From contig NZ_CP110973.1 of assembly GCF_026248825.1 (NCBI RefSeq), forward strand, positions 3,553,001 to 3,617,000: a stretch of DNA of 64,000 nucleotides, given 5' to 3'. Positions 8,551 through 18,000 of this stretch are shown here, piece by piece; position 1 is the first letter of the stretch; every line of letters begins with the position of its first letter. This DNA comes from Larkinella insperata (GTDB lineage Bacteria > Bacteroidota > Bacteroidia > Cytophagales > Spirosomataceae). The notes under the pieces are model-generated. The model saw only the letters and a list, made by a program, of their open reading frames with translations. It was not told the origin of the DNA and did not search any database. A program made the position numbers and the translations under genes.

Positions 8551-9912
8551 TCAAATACTAAGGAGTAAACTGGCAATGAGAAAATAAACGCCGATACCGA
8601 TCAGGTCGTTAACGGTTGTGATAAACGGGCCGGAGGCAATTGCGGGGTTAATCCCAAACTGATTCAGGACGATGGGCGTGATGGTACCCATAAACGACGC
8701 CAGCAGGACCACGGTAAGCAGGGCCAGCGAAACCACCGGTACCAGCCGCGGTTCACCGATCAGCAGGCAGTATGAACCGGCCAGCGAGCCGATGATTAAC
8801 CCGTTGATGAGGGCCACCAGCACCATTTTAGCCAGCCGCTGACCCACCGTTGCGCTCAGCCCCGACTTTTCGGCCAGGCTCTGCACGATCAGCGAAGCGG
8901 TCTGAATGCCGACGTTGCCGCCGGTGGAACCGATGATCGGAATGAAAGCCGCCAGGGCGGCAATTTTGCTCAACTGGGCGTTGAACGTGTTAATAACCGT
9001 TGCGGCCAGCAAACTGCCGACGGCCCCGGCAATCAGCCACGGCAACCGGGCTCCGACGAGCTTCCAGATGGTATCGTCTTCCTCTTCGACATCGCCCGTG
9101 ATACCGGTAATGGCCTGGATGTCAAGCTCGGCCTGTTCGGTGATTACGTCCACCACGTCGTCAATGGTGATCTGGCCCAAGAGCCGTCCCTGCACATTAA
9201 CCACCGGTACGGCTTCGAGGTCATACCGTTGCATTACTTCGGCCACCTCCTGAACGGGGCGGTAGGTTTCCACAAAAATGACGTCCTCCTCGTAGATGTC
9301 GGCAATTTTGGCGGCTTTGCGCGCCAGCACGATTTTCTTCAGCGACACCCGACCCACGAGCTTTTCCCCGTCGTCGACCACATAAACCGAATAGACGTTC
9401 TCCACATTTTCGGCCTGCTGCCGGATTTCCTCCACGCACTGGGTAACGGTCAGGTTGAGGTTGATCTTGATGAGCTCTTTTTGCATCAATCCCCCGGCAA
9501 CATCTTCGTCGTAGTGCAGCAGATCAAGGATAAACCGGGCCTGTTCGCGGTCGGTCAGCAGGGCGATAACTTCCTCGCGGGTCTGAATGGGCTGTTCATT
9601 CAGCAGGTCCACGGCATCATCCGAATCCATTTCATCGACGTACTGCGCCAGTTCTCCGGAGGTGAAACTTTGCAGAAACTCCCGCCGGTCAATGACTTCC
9701 AGGTTGGCCAGGATTTCGGCTCCCACTTTCTTATCGAGCAACGCCAGCAGATACCGGGCTGATTCGGTATCCAATTCGTAGAGAATTCCGGAGATATCGG
9801 CCGGATACAGCTCTTCCATCTCCGTCCGCAACGTCGCGTCGTCGTGCGTGTCGATGGCCGTCTGAATGTGCTCTACGTATTCTTTGGTAAGCTCGAACGT
9901 CATGTATGGCAA
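8551..9912 (-). CDS. mgtE: magnesium transporter MgtE
   Basis: A 453-residue inner-membrane Mg2+ channel. Residues about 1-130 form the MgtE N-domain (DISGILYEL, then EMDSDDAVDLLNE), about 135-255 the paired CBS domains that sense cytoplasmic Mg2+ (VYVVDDGEKLVGRVSLK; AVPVVNVQGRLLGQITIDD), and about 285-453 the five-helix pore domain with IIGSTGGNVGIQTASL, the conserved Mg2+-selectivity region. The start at 9912 is an ATG; another lies three codons later. It sits 33 bp after rsmA and 3 bp before dtd, consistent with one transcript. Confidence 0.95.
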   Translation of the reverse strand: MPYMTFELTKEYVEHIQTAIDTHDDATLRTEMEELYPADISGILYELDTESARYLLALLDKKVGAEILANLEVIDRREFLQSFTSGELAQYVDEMDSDDAVDLLNEQPIQTREEVIALLTDREQARFILDLLHYDEDVAGGLMQKELIKINLNLTVTQCVEEIRQQAENVENVYSVYVVDDGEKLVGRVSLKKIVLARKAAKIADIYEEDVIFVETYRPVQEVAEVMQRYDLEAVPVVNVQGRLLGQITIDDVVDVITEQAELDIQAITGITGDVEEEDDTIWKLVGARLPWLIAGAVGSLLAATVINTFNAQLSKIAALAAFIPIIGSTGGNVGIQTASLIVQSLAEKSGLSATVGQRLAKMVLVALINGLIIGSLAGSYCLLIGEPRLVPVVSLALLTVVLLASFMGTITPIVLNQFGINPAIASGPFITTVNDLIGIGVYFLIASLLLSI

Positions 9913-9945
9913 GAGTGAATGATGGACGATGAATAGACCGATTGC

Positions 9946-10806
9946 TTATTTCATCGTCTCCTGTTCATCATTCATCAGTAACGTTAATTGAACAAATTCC
10001 GCCACGCCCAGCTGTTCGGCCCGTTTGTCGAGCAGCGGGTGAGAGAGCAGGCTTTCCGGCGGATTTAGCGGTTTCAGCGCGTTCCGGAGCGTTTTCCGGC
10101 GGTTGTTGAAACCCTGTTTGACGACCTGCTTAAATTTCTTTTCGTCGCAGGGCAGGGCCACCACGCTGTTCCGGCGCAGGCTGATAACGCCCGACTGCAC
10201 ATTGGGCGGGGGCGAAAAAACGCTGGCGTCGACCGTGAATTCGTATTTGATGTCGTAGTACGCCTGCAGTAAAACGCTCAGAATGCCGTAATCCTTGTTA
10301 CCAGGGGGCGAAGCAATCCGCTGCGCTACTTCCCGTTGCAGCATACAAACGACTTCCGGGACCTGCTGGCGGTATTCTAATACTTTAAATAGAATTTGCG
10401 ACGAAATGTTATACGGGAAGTTGCCAATAATGGCCAGCGGCTCCAAAAACTGGGTCGACAGGTCCATTCTGAGGAAATCGCCTTCCAGGATGCGACCGTG
10501 CAGCGCTGGAAAGTGGGCGTTCAGGTAAACAATCGATTCGGTGTCGATTTCGACGACGTGGGTGGTGTAGGGCAGACCGTCTTTCAGCAGGTACTGCGTC
10601 AGAACGCCCATACCGGGTCCGATTTCCAGAACGGTTTTGTAGCCGTTGTGACCGGTTAGCAGTCCGGCGATGCGTTCGGCAATGCTGAGGTCTTTTAAAA
10701 AATGCTGACCCAGGTGTTTTTTGGCCCGGACGGCATCGTCGCGGCCGGGTGCCGACCGGTCGGGTTTGGTTGATTTTGATTTTTTTCCGTAAGAACGATC
10801 AGACAT
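9946..10806 (-). CDS. rsmA: 16S rRNA dimethyladenosine transferase RsmA (KsgA)
   Basis: A 286-residue SAM-dependent methyltransferase that dimethylates two adjacent adenosines near the 3' end of 16S rRNA (A1518/A1519 in E. coli numbering) during small-subunit maturation. Visible are KKHLGQHFLKD (residues 29-39), SAM motif I EIGPGMG (61-67), the Asp-containing EGDFLRMDL, and the catalytic NFPYN (129-133), followed by the C-terminal helical domain. The N-terminus has about 25 extra Lys/Arg-rich residues compared with E. coli KsgA. It is first in an operon with mgtE and dtd. A TAnnTTTG-type element lies upstream at 10827-10834. Confidence 0.96.
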   Translation of the reverse strand: MSDRSYGKKSKSTKPDRSAPGRDDAVRAKKHLGQHFLKDLSIAERIAGLLTGHNGYKTVLEIGPGMGVLTQYLLKDGLPYTTHVVEIDTESIVYLNAHFPALHGRILEGDFLRMDLSTQFLEPLAIIGNFPYNISSQILFKVLEYRQQVPEVVCMLQREVAQRIASPPGNKDYGILSVLLQAYYDIKYEFTVDASVFSPPPNVQSGVISLRRNSVVALPCDEKKFKQVVKQGFNNRRKTLRNALKPLNPPESLLSHPLLDKRAEQLGVAEFVQLTLLMNDEQETMK

Positions 10807-10826
10807 ATATCCACCATTTTGAGTTA

Positions 10827-10834
10827 CAAAGGTA
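10827..10834 (-). promoter_or_regulatory. candidate -7 element of the rsmA operon
   Basis: Read on the minus strand this is TACCTTTG, a perfect match to the Bacteroidetes TAnnTTTG -7 box, about 20 bp upstream of the rsmA start codon. No convincing TTTG -33 box is present at the expected spacing. Confidence 0.45.
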
Positions 10835-10927
10835 CGCTTACCAAGTGATGAACGGTATAAAATCCGGTGGCATTTGCTGGGAGATTTGGTTAATTTTACG
10901 GCTTTCGGGTCGATCCGTCATTAATTC

Positions 10928-11539
10928 ATGCAGAAGGGCGTTATTCATTACGATGAGTTGACCGAATGCGGGCTGTTTAAAGATGCCAGCGGCCAAATCT
11001 ATGTGTTCCGGAAAGGTGACCCGGTTTATCAGCGGGTGTGGACGGATCCAACGCCGGAAAAACCGTTGGTTGCCGCCCCCTCCAGAACCGAGCCCGGCCC
11101 CGCCCGGCCCGCTGTGATGGCCGGGAAACCGTTGCTGGCAACCCCGCAATCCCGTTCTGCCGTACTGCGGACGAGCCGGTTGAAGTTTCTGAACTGGGCG
11201 GGCATGGCATTGTCCGGACTGGCTCTGCTGTTGCTGATCAACATCGGGGGCGAACCCCGTAAAGACGGTATGGGCACGAATCCAAAGCTCATCGAATCGA
11301 TTTGGGCCGTTGCCGCCGGGGGGTTGCTGCTGGTTCAACTGATTTATTTCAGCATTGGGGCCGCCCGATCACGAATACGTACGAATTACTGGGGAATTGT
11401 CGTTTGTACAGTATTTGCCAGTTTGCTCATGCAGGGTTGCGAAAACTACCAGGCCGACCGGGTGGCCGACGTTTACACCATCATACTGGGCATTCTGTTG
11501 ATAGTCGTTTATTTGCTGCCGAGGCAGAAAAATGGATGA
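10928..11539 (+). CDS. predicted four-helix inner membrane protein, first gene of the tubulin/actin-like cluster
   Basis: I do not recognise a family for this 203-residue protein. Residues 1-40 are soluble with GLFKDASGQIYVFRKGDPVY, perhaps a short beta domain. A Pro/Ala-rich linker (about 41-80) follows. Four hydrophobic segments come next, at about 85-107, 124-148, 157-174 and 181-198, ending in a basic tail. It reads away from rsmA and is followed 84 bp later by the vWA-like lipoprotein gene on the same strand. It is probably the first gene of the eight-gene cluster, but membership rests on orientation and spacing alone. Confidence 0.7.
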   Translation: MQKGVIHYDELTECGLFKDASGQIYVFRKGDPVYQRVWTDPTPEKPLVAAPSRTEPGPARPAVMAGKPLLATPQSRSAVLRTSRLKFLNWAGMALSGLALLLLINIGGEPRKDGMGTNPKLIESIWAVAAGGLLLVQLIYFSIGAARSRIRTNYWGIVVCTVFASLLMQGCENYQADRVADVYTIILGILLIVVYLLPRQKNG

Positions 11540-11623
11540 CAGTATTCCTTATTTATAGTTAACTACCGGAAGCGGCTGCGGTAAGCTTGCTTCCCGATAC
11601 AAAATATACGACGCACACAACGA

Positions 11624-12895
11624 ATGAATCAGTCATCTTTCCGGGCCAACGGCCTGTTTTTTTTAGTACTTCTTCTGCTGTTCCAGGGGTGTGGCCGAAA
11701 AGAGAAAAAAGCCGAGAAACAACCCGAAACCAAACCCGCGGGCATTAGCAACATCCTGTTTTTCATGGAAACGTCGGCCAGCATGGGCGGCTACCTGAAA
11801 GGAGAAACCAACTTCAAAGTGGCTGTATCCGAACTGGTCACCAAAATGAATCAGGTGGCCCCGGTTGAAGTATGGACCATTGCCGGAAAGCCGCAGCCAT
11901 TTGTCGGAGGCTACAATCAGTTTGTAGTAAACCTGGCGACAACGCCCCTGGCCAACGAACGGAGTTCGGAACTGCACAAAATCTTCAAGCAGGTAGGGGA
12001 GAAGGCCAAAGGAAATACCGTTGCGCTGCTGGTGTCGGACTGTATCCTTTCGTTTCCGGATGCCGAAATCAAAAAGAACCCCGAAATCAACCGTCAAAAC
12101 GCGGAAAGCGTCCTGAAAAGCCAGGTGAACGACCAGTTTGCGGCCCTGAAAAAACAGGGCGTCAGCGCGACGGTTTTTGCCTACAGCTCCGGTTTCAACG
12201 GTACCTACTACGACTACCAGAACAACAAACACAAACTGACGGGCGAATCCCGGCCGTTTTACGTCTGGGTCATCGGCAAACAGGAATTGGTGGCCGATCT
12301 GAACCAGAAACTGAATGAAATGCTCATCACCAAACCCGCCAAACAACTGGATTTCGGCGCCAGCGGTGCGCTGAAGCAATACGATCTGTTCTTTTCCCTC
12401 AACAAAAAAGGCAACTGGCGGGCCGAGAAAGCGGGTATTTCCGAACTAGCGGTCAAACCCGCTAAACCGGCTGAATTTGCGGTGGGCGTTAACCTGGGCG
12501 CTTTGCCGACCTACGCGCAGGCCGAGGATTACATCCGGAAAAATCTGGCAGTAACGTCGTCCAACGCGACTGTCAAGCTGGTCAATGTTCAGAAGAAAGA
12601 AAAGGTGCCGACCGAACGCATCAAAGAGCGGGAATTGAAGCTGCTCAACCAGAACTCGCACGTTCTGACGTTCCGGGTCGAAAATCTTTATGATGAAAAA
12701 GCCGATGTAGCTGTTAAATTGCCGGTCCGATTCGACGACTGGTACGCCACCGGCTGGTCGACGATGGACGACCGGACGCCTTCGAGCCGGTTCAACAAAA
12801 CCTTTGCGCTGGTCCACCTGATGAACGGTGTCAAGGAAGCCTACCAGTCGTCGGCCAACGATTTTCTGGTCCTGAATCTTACGTTGGAAAAATAA
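11624..12895 (+). CDS. lipoprotein with von Willebrand factor A-like domain
   Basis: A 423-residue predicted lipoprotein: a hydrophobic signal then LFQGC with the lipidated Cys at 23, followed by a Lys/Glu-rich tether. ILFFMETSASMGGY at residues 44-57 resembles the first strand and MIDAS loop of a vWA domain (DxSxS), with Glu49 replacing the usual Asp. NTVALLVSDCILS is consistent with a later vWA strand. The remaining 230 residues are beta-rich and match no family I know. vWA domains bind protein partners through a metal. It lies in the tubulin/actin-like cluster and is the best candidate for an envelope-side binding component. Family is probable; ligand unknown. Confidence 0.72.
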   Translation: MNQSSFRANGLFFLVLLLLFQGCGRKEKKAEKQPETKPAGISNILFFMETSASMGGYLKGETNFKVAVSELVTKMNQVAPVEVWTIAGKPQPFVGGYNQFVVNLATTPLANERSSELHKIFKQVGEKAKGNTVALLVSDCILSFPDAEIKKNPEINRQNAESVLKSQVNDQFAALKKQGVSATVFAYSSGFNGTYYDYQNNKHKLTGESRPFYVWVIGKQELVADLNQKLNEMLITKPAKQLDFGASGALKQYDLFFSLNKKGNWRAEKAGISELAVKPAKPAEFAVGVNLGALPTYAQAEDYIRKNLAVTSSNATVKLVNVQKKEKVPTERIKERELKLLNQNSHVLTFRVENLYDEKADVAVKLPVRFDDWYATGWSTMDDRTPSSRFNKTFALVHLMNGVKEAYQSSANDFLVLNLTLEK

Positions 12896-12980
12896 AATAC
12901 CTCAATCCTGAAGGAGTCTGGCGGTGTACGTGCCGGTACCTTCGGGGGTGAAATGCAAACAAATACTAACCGCTACCCCA

Positions 12981-13355
12981 ATGTTTGTAAACCTCTATGA
13001 ACTCTGGCTGGGCCAGAACAACGACCCCATCTACGCTGACGAAATTTTTACCCCGGTTGGGCTCATTACGCTCTTATTCTCACTAGCGTTAGCGGCATTA
13101 TTCTACCTGATTCTGGGCCGTTGGAAATCTGTTTTTTACCGTACGTCTCACTGGATCATCACGCTGGTCGTCGCCGGTATTTTCGGATACGCCTACGCGC
13201 TCTGGTACGCTCTGGACGCAACCGATGCGGAAGAGACCGATAGCTACATGCAGGGCTTTGGCGGAGTAAACTTATTGTATGCTCTAATTTACTTCTTTGT
13301 TTTTTCGTTACTCCTGAAGCGGTTTTCCATTTTTGCGAAACGAACTCCTTTCTGA
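12981..13355 (+). CDS. small predicted membrane protein
   Basis: A 124-residue protein with three or four hydrophobic segments: about 22-46, 56-76 and 98-118. I chose the ATG at 12981, where the sequence begins MFVNLYELWLGQN; a frame opening at 12924 would add 19 unlikely residues. Between segments two and three is an acidic loop (DATDAEETDS). I recognise no family. It sits between the vWA-like lipoprotein and tubulin-like genes on the same strand and could anchor a cytoplasmic filament or complex, which is inference from position. Confidence 0.65.
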   Translation: MFVNLYELWLGQNNDPIYADEIFTPVGLITLLFSLALAALFYLILGRWKSVFYRTSHWIITLVVAGIFGYAYALWYALDATDAEETDSYMQGFGGVNLLYALIYFFVFSLLLKRFSIFAKRTPF

Positions 13356-13503
13356 ACCCGGATTACCCAGAGTAAAGAAGTAACGGAACGTATCCGCACC
13401 GGAACGGCCCCGAATCAAGGATTCGCTACGAGATTCCGCGGTTTGTCAAATTCCGGTTAATTCTTTAATCCTGCCGCATCCCGGTTCCAGACTAGATCTG
13501 TCT

Positions 13504-15000
13504 ATGAAACTATTTCTCTTCGGTATTGGCGGGACGGGCGCCCGCGTCCTTCGCTCGCTGACGATGTTACTGGCGGCTGGCGCCAAAGCCCCCGCGGATC
13601 TGACCATCATCCCCATTCTGCTTGACATGGACATGCAGAACGGGGACACGGAACGGGCGCTGCGGGAAGTTGAACTCTACCGCGCGATCCGCCGGGCGGC
13701 TTACAAAGACACGGCGGCCAGCCAGGGCGCACAGACCGAACGGCGGACGTTTTTTGCTACGCCCCTGCAACCGCTTGGTACGCTCCAGGCCGAAAATGCG
13801 CAGGAAAAAATCGGGGACTCGGTGCTGCCCAAGCTCACCGACCACGAAGGAACGTTTGAGGAGTTTCTGAGCGTCAGCAACATGGATGATATTGACCGGG
13901 AACTGCTCAAGCTGCTCTACGACAATTCGGCCAAGCCAACCAGCGCGGAACTGAAACTCAATCTGTCCGTCGGTTTTAAGGGCAATCCCAACATTGGCTC
14001 GGTGGTATTTAACGCGCTGGAAGATTCGGCGGTGTACAAATATTTTACCGGCGCTTTCAACGACCAGACCGACCGGATTTTCCTGATCAGTTCCATTTTT
14101 GGCGGAACCGGTTCGGCGGGTTTCCCGCAACTGGTCAAGCTGCTGCAGCACCCGAGCCAGAAAATCCAGATCCGCAACGCCAGGAAAGGGGCCGTCACGG
14201 TGATGCCGTATTTTGCGCTGGAGGAAAACAGCCAGAGCGCCATTGACCAGAACCGTTTCCTGTCGAAAACAAAGGCTGCGCTGTCGTACTACCAGACGCA
14301 GGTAAACCTGGACGCACTTTATTACATCGGCGACCGGCCCGGCAGCAAACTGTACCCGAACGTGGAGGGGGGAGCTAAGCAGACCAACAACGCCCACGTG
14401 GTGGAAATGCTGGCGGCTGCGTCCATTTTGGATTTTGCCAACAAACCCGAGGGCGAGTTCGGTGATGCCAAACGGTATTTTGAATACGGTCTGAAGCGCA
14501 ACGACCGCACGCTCGACCTGCCGCATTTTTACGACCAGACCTACAACGGGCTGTTTGAACCCCTCATTCGGTTTGCCTACGCGGCCAAATTCTTCACCGA
14601 CTTCGTGCCGAACAACCTGGGGGAAGCTTTTTCCAAAAACCTGGCGCTCTCGCAGAACCTCAGAACAAACACGTTCTACACCTCGCTGGACAATTTCATG
14701 ACGCACCATTTCAAGACCTGGCTTAGCGAGATGGCGCAGAACGACCGGGCTTTTTATCCGTTCGATATGCAGAACGATTTCAACGCGATGGTGCGCTCGA
14801 AGCGGATCGAAACCGGGTTTTTCGACAAAGGAATCAGCGAGAAATTCCTGCGCGATCAGGCCGGGAGAACTGAGAATTCGCTCCAGGCGGCCTTCCCGGA
14901 ACCGGAAAAGCGGTTTATGCAACTGCTCATCGAAGTAGCCGAAAAGTGCCGCGAAAAACTCGGCCCGCTGAACCGGCAACTGTCGGATGCTGCTGTTTAA
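13504..15000 (+). CDS. tubulin/FtsZ-like GTPase (Tubulin_2-type)
   Basis: A 498-residue cytoplasmic protein with tubulin-superfamily nucleotide-binding features. The N-terminus MKLFLFGIGGTGARVLRSL carries the GxGGTG loop at residues 7-12. The tubulin signature-like IFGGTGSAGFPQL falls at 198-210, with GGTGSAG at 200-206, where FtsZ has GGGTGTG. Spacing between the loops is longer than in FtsZ because of inserted, variable segments. It is not the cell-division FtsZ; the C-terminal FtsA/ZipA-binding peptide is absent. It fits the Tubulin_2 family of tubulin-like proteins. It is followed after 97 bp by the actin/Hsp70-like gene. A role as a membrane-associated polymer or switch is inferred. Confidence 0.8.
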   Translation: MKLFLFGIGGTGARVLRSLTMLLAAGAKAPADLTIIPILLDMDMQNGDTERALREVELYRAIRRAAYKDTAASQGAQTERRTFFATPLQPLGTLQAENAQEKIGDSVLPKLTDHEGTFEEFLSVSNMDDIDRELLKLLYDNSAKPTSAELKLNLSVGFKGNPNIGSVVFNALEDSAVYKYFTGAFNDQTDRIFLISSIFGGTGSAGFPQLVKLLQHPSQKIQIRNARKGAVTVMPYFALEENSQSAIDQNRFLSKTKAALSYYQTQVNLDALYYIGDRPGSKLYPNVEGGAKQTNNAHVVEMLAAASILDFANKPEGEFGDAKRYFEYGLKRNDRTLDLPHFYDQTYNGLFEPLIRFAYAAKFFTDFVPNNLGEAFSKNLALSQNLRTNTFYTSLDNFMTHHFKTWLSEMAQNDRAFYPFDMQNDFNAMVRSKRIETGFFDKGISEKFLRDQAGRTENSLQAAFPEPEKRFMQLLIEVAEKCREKLGPLNRQLSDAAV

Positions 15001-15086
15001 GTTATTTCACAGATTTAGCGGAGATCATCCGAGTGTATCAGAGACTCCGCTTAGCCCTGATTCCCTCTGATAAACGCTGCGAAATA
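15001..15086. repeat. imperfect palindromic repeat between the tubulin-like and actin-like genes
   Basis: The spacer contains TAGCGGAG near 15016-15023 and CTCCGCTTA at 15045-15053, giving a weak stem, plus TTATTTCACAG against CTGCGAAATA at the ends. Bases 15045-15086 match 2536-2577 in fixed positions (CTCCGCTTA, 13 nt, CTG, 9 nt, GCGAAATA), which marks it as a second, diverged copy of that element. Confidence 0.6.
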
Positions 15087-15097
15087 GTATTTTAAAT

Positions 15098-18000
15098 ATG
15101 CCACATATTCTCAGAATTGATAACGACCCCAACGTCAGCCAGCAGAACCACCAGGACTGGACGGGTTCGCACACGGGGCTGACGGGCAACCGCATCGAAC
15201 ACATTCCTGACACGCTTTCCGGCGCGGCTGGCGGAGCCGCCGGGGCCGCAGCGAAAGCCGGAACGTCGATTCCCTCGCCGTTTGCGCGGCTGTATCTGTT
15301 CGATACGGCGTTCCGAATGGTTAAAAACAACCAGAACCCGCGCGAACTGTCGCTGTATCACGTTCTGGTGTCGCACGCGCTCGACATGCTGGAGCTGCTG
15401 TTTCAGGCCGGCAACAGCGCCGACCTGACCTACCGGGTCTGGAACCGGGCCGATCGCCTGGATGCGCTGCGTCAGAAGGCCAACAGCTCAACGACCGTCC
15501 GGCATGCGCACCAGATTCTGGCCAAGGCGCTGGAGCTGGATTTCCGGAACGAACTCGGCACGATCCAGCAGTTTACGCTCATTTATTACAAGGGGGCCCT
15601 GCTCGGCGGCACCTCACCGCTGACGCTGGTTTTTACCTCGCCCAACTGGGAGCAGGAACGGCAGAACAAGTTTATCGATCCGCCCAAAAGCACCACCGGC
15701 CGCACCTTATTCCAGAATGAATACATTCCCCTGCAGGACCGCGACACGGCTTTTGTAACCTACCTGCGACGGCTTTACGATCAGTACAAAGATTACCTGC
15801 CCGCCAAAAGCGGTTTTGCAGAATTTCTCTACAAGGCGTTTTTTGATAACGCCGTGCAACTGCCGGTAGAAGGAAACACCACGCTGTCGAACTTCGAGCC
15901 GATCCAAATCGGGGGCGAAGGTAACTCGACCCTGCAGGTCCTGCCGGGGCTGGCTCTTTACAAGGTGCGCGAAAACGACGTGCTGGACGACATCGAGGAA
16001 AACAGCGATTTCGTGATGCAGCCCACAGTTTCGTACTACCAGCAGGAAAGCCGTAACGGAGCACCCACGAACGTTAGAAAACCGCTGGCGCTCGCGTCGC
16101 GTATGGACGTGGCCGGGCGGTATGTTAAAAATACCAACTGGAACCCGCAAACGGTTATCCTGCGGTCGATGCTGAACAACCTGAGCGAAGGCGGATTGCT
16201 GGCCGAACGCTATTTGCCGGGCGTCGACAATGTACGGTATCCGTTCCTGGCGACCGACGATTTTCTGGAGGATTTCCTGATTCAGGTGCCGTTCAAGATC
16301 AATAACAAACGGTTTTTTACGGGAACCATTGGAGAGTGTGAATTCTTGCTGCCGGTGCGGAAGGAATACTTCAACTTCTTCCGGATTGAAGATTTGCAGA
16401 AGCAGTTCAGCTTTTCGGCCGAACACCGCGGAACCGATAAAATCATCACGGCCACCCTGCGGATACCGATTCGCAACAACCGCACGATTGAATTTCGGAA
16501 GGAATATAACCTGTCGCGTCCGGAAACCGTCGTTGATTTCCGGGCCGGGCTGGCTTTCTTCCCGTTCTACCGCGTGACGGTGCCGGATCTGCAAAACCTC
16601 AATCAGTACCACGTCATGCTGGCCGACGTCAGCGATCCAAGCATCGGCTTCCGGGCGCACAATTCGGTCCAGTTTTACGAACTGCCCAACATCATCGCCG
16701 GGAAACCGCTCAACGTGCCGACGCCCGAACCGCGCTCACCGAAAGTCAACCCGCTACCGGCTTCGTATTTTTACAAAGTGCCGCAGGCTTTCGACGTGAT
16801 GGAAATCCGGCTGGAGCGGAACGGTATTCCGTACCGTGGGCTGGTTCTGCCGCTGTTTACGACCATTGCCGAGAAGGGTTACAAAAACTTTACGTTTGCT
16901 ATCGACTTTGGAACATCCAACACGCACATCGCCTACACCGATGCCGCCATGGGCGACGTGGAACCCAAAGCGCTGACGGTGAGCGATCAGGTGACGGCGC
17001 TCGACAAGGACGAACTGCAGATGGTGCTGTTCAACAAACCATATGAGGGCTACGAAGCGCAGACCGTTTACGACAAATACCGGCTTCCGGCCAGCTACGG
17101 CGGTATTGTTCCGCTGGACGCCCTGATTCGGCGCGAGTTCATTCCGGCCATCATCGGCAAGGAGTTTGGCTCGCCCTTCTCGTTTCCGCTGCGGACGACG
17201 GTATACGAAAAAAGCGGCTTTACGGACAGCGGGAACAACCTGTTTGCCAAGGTCAACCTGGGCTTCAACATTGATCTGGAAGAAGGCAGTACGGGCGTCA
17301 ACCACTACGTGACGAACCTGAAATGGCTGTTTGAAAACCAGCCCGGCGACACGCTGAACCGGCCGAGGGTGCGGGCTTTCTTTGAAACGTTGTTGTTACT
17401 GATCCGCAACAAAGTGATTTTGAATCAGGGTAATGTTCAGCAAACAGCGGTGTCCTGGCTGGCGCCGTCGAGTATGCGGGCTGTTACCGAAGACAACCTG
17501 GTGCAGGAGTGGGAGCAGGCTTTCCGGAACGTGTTTGGCACGACGAGCAATTTCCGGTCCCGCCCGGTTCCGGAGTCACTGGCTCCGTATTTCTATCTGG
17601 TGAAAAACGGCGTTAAGTCGTTTGCCGATACCGTCAACGTGGATATTGGGGGCGGAACGGCCGATATCATGCTGTTTATGAAGCAGCAGGGCCGTTACCT
17701 GAACACCTCATTCCGGTTTGCCGGGTACGACATCTGGGGCGGTGGGCTGGATGAACAGGGCCATCCGTCGCACCGCAAGGACAATGGTTTCGTCAAGAAT
17801 TACCTGGCCTACCGACGGACGCTCAACCAGGCACCCGCGCGGGAGGACTCCATTCTGGACACCTTCCTGAATAAGCCAGAGCTAACCGCCGAGGACATTG
17901 TTAGTTTACTGTTCAAGTACGATAGTCATTTCAAGTTTACACAGTCCATTCAGGACGGCAAACCTGCCCTGCGGATTGTTCTGTACCTGCACTACAGCGC

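Noticed and set aside
10838..11338. Minus-strand 166-codon frame opposite the first cluster gene
   Set aside because: Rich in Gln/Pro/Gly with no domain; the plus-strand frame has four good membrane helices.
13567..14979. 470-codon minus-strand frame opposite the tubulin-like gene
   Set aside because: No plausible domain; the plus-strand gene has nucleotide-binding motifs and proper spacing to neighbours.
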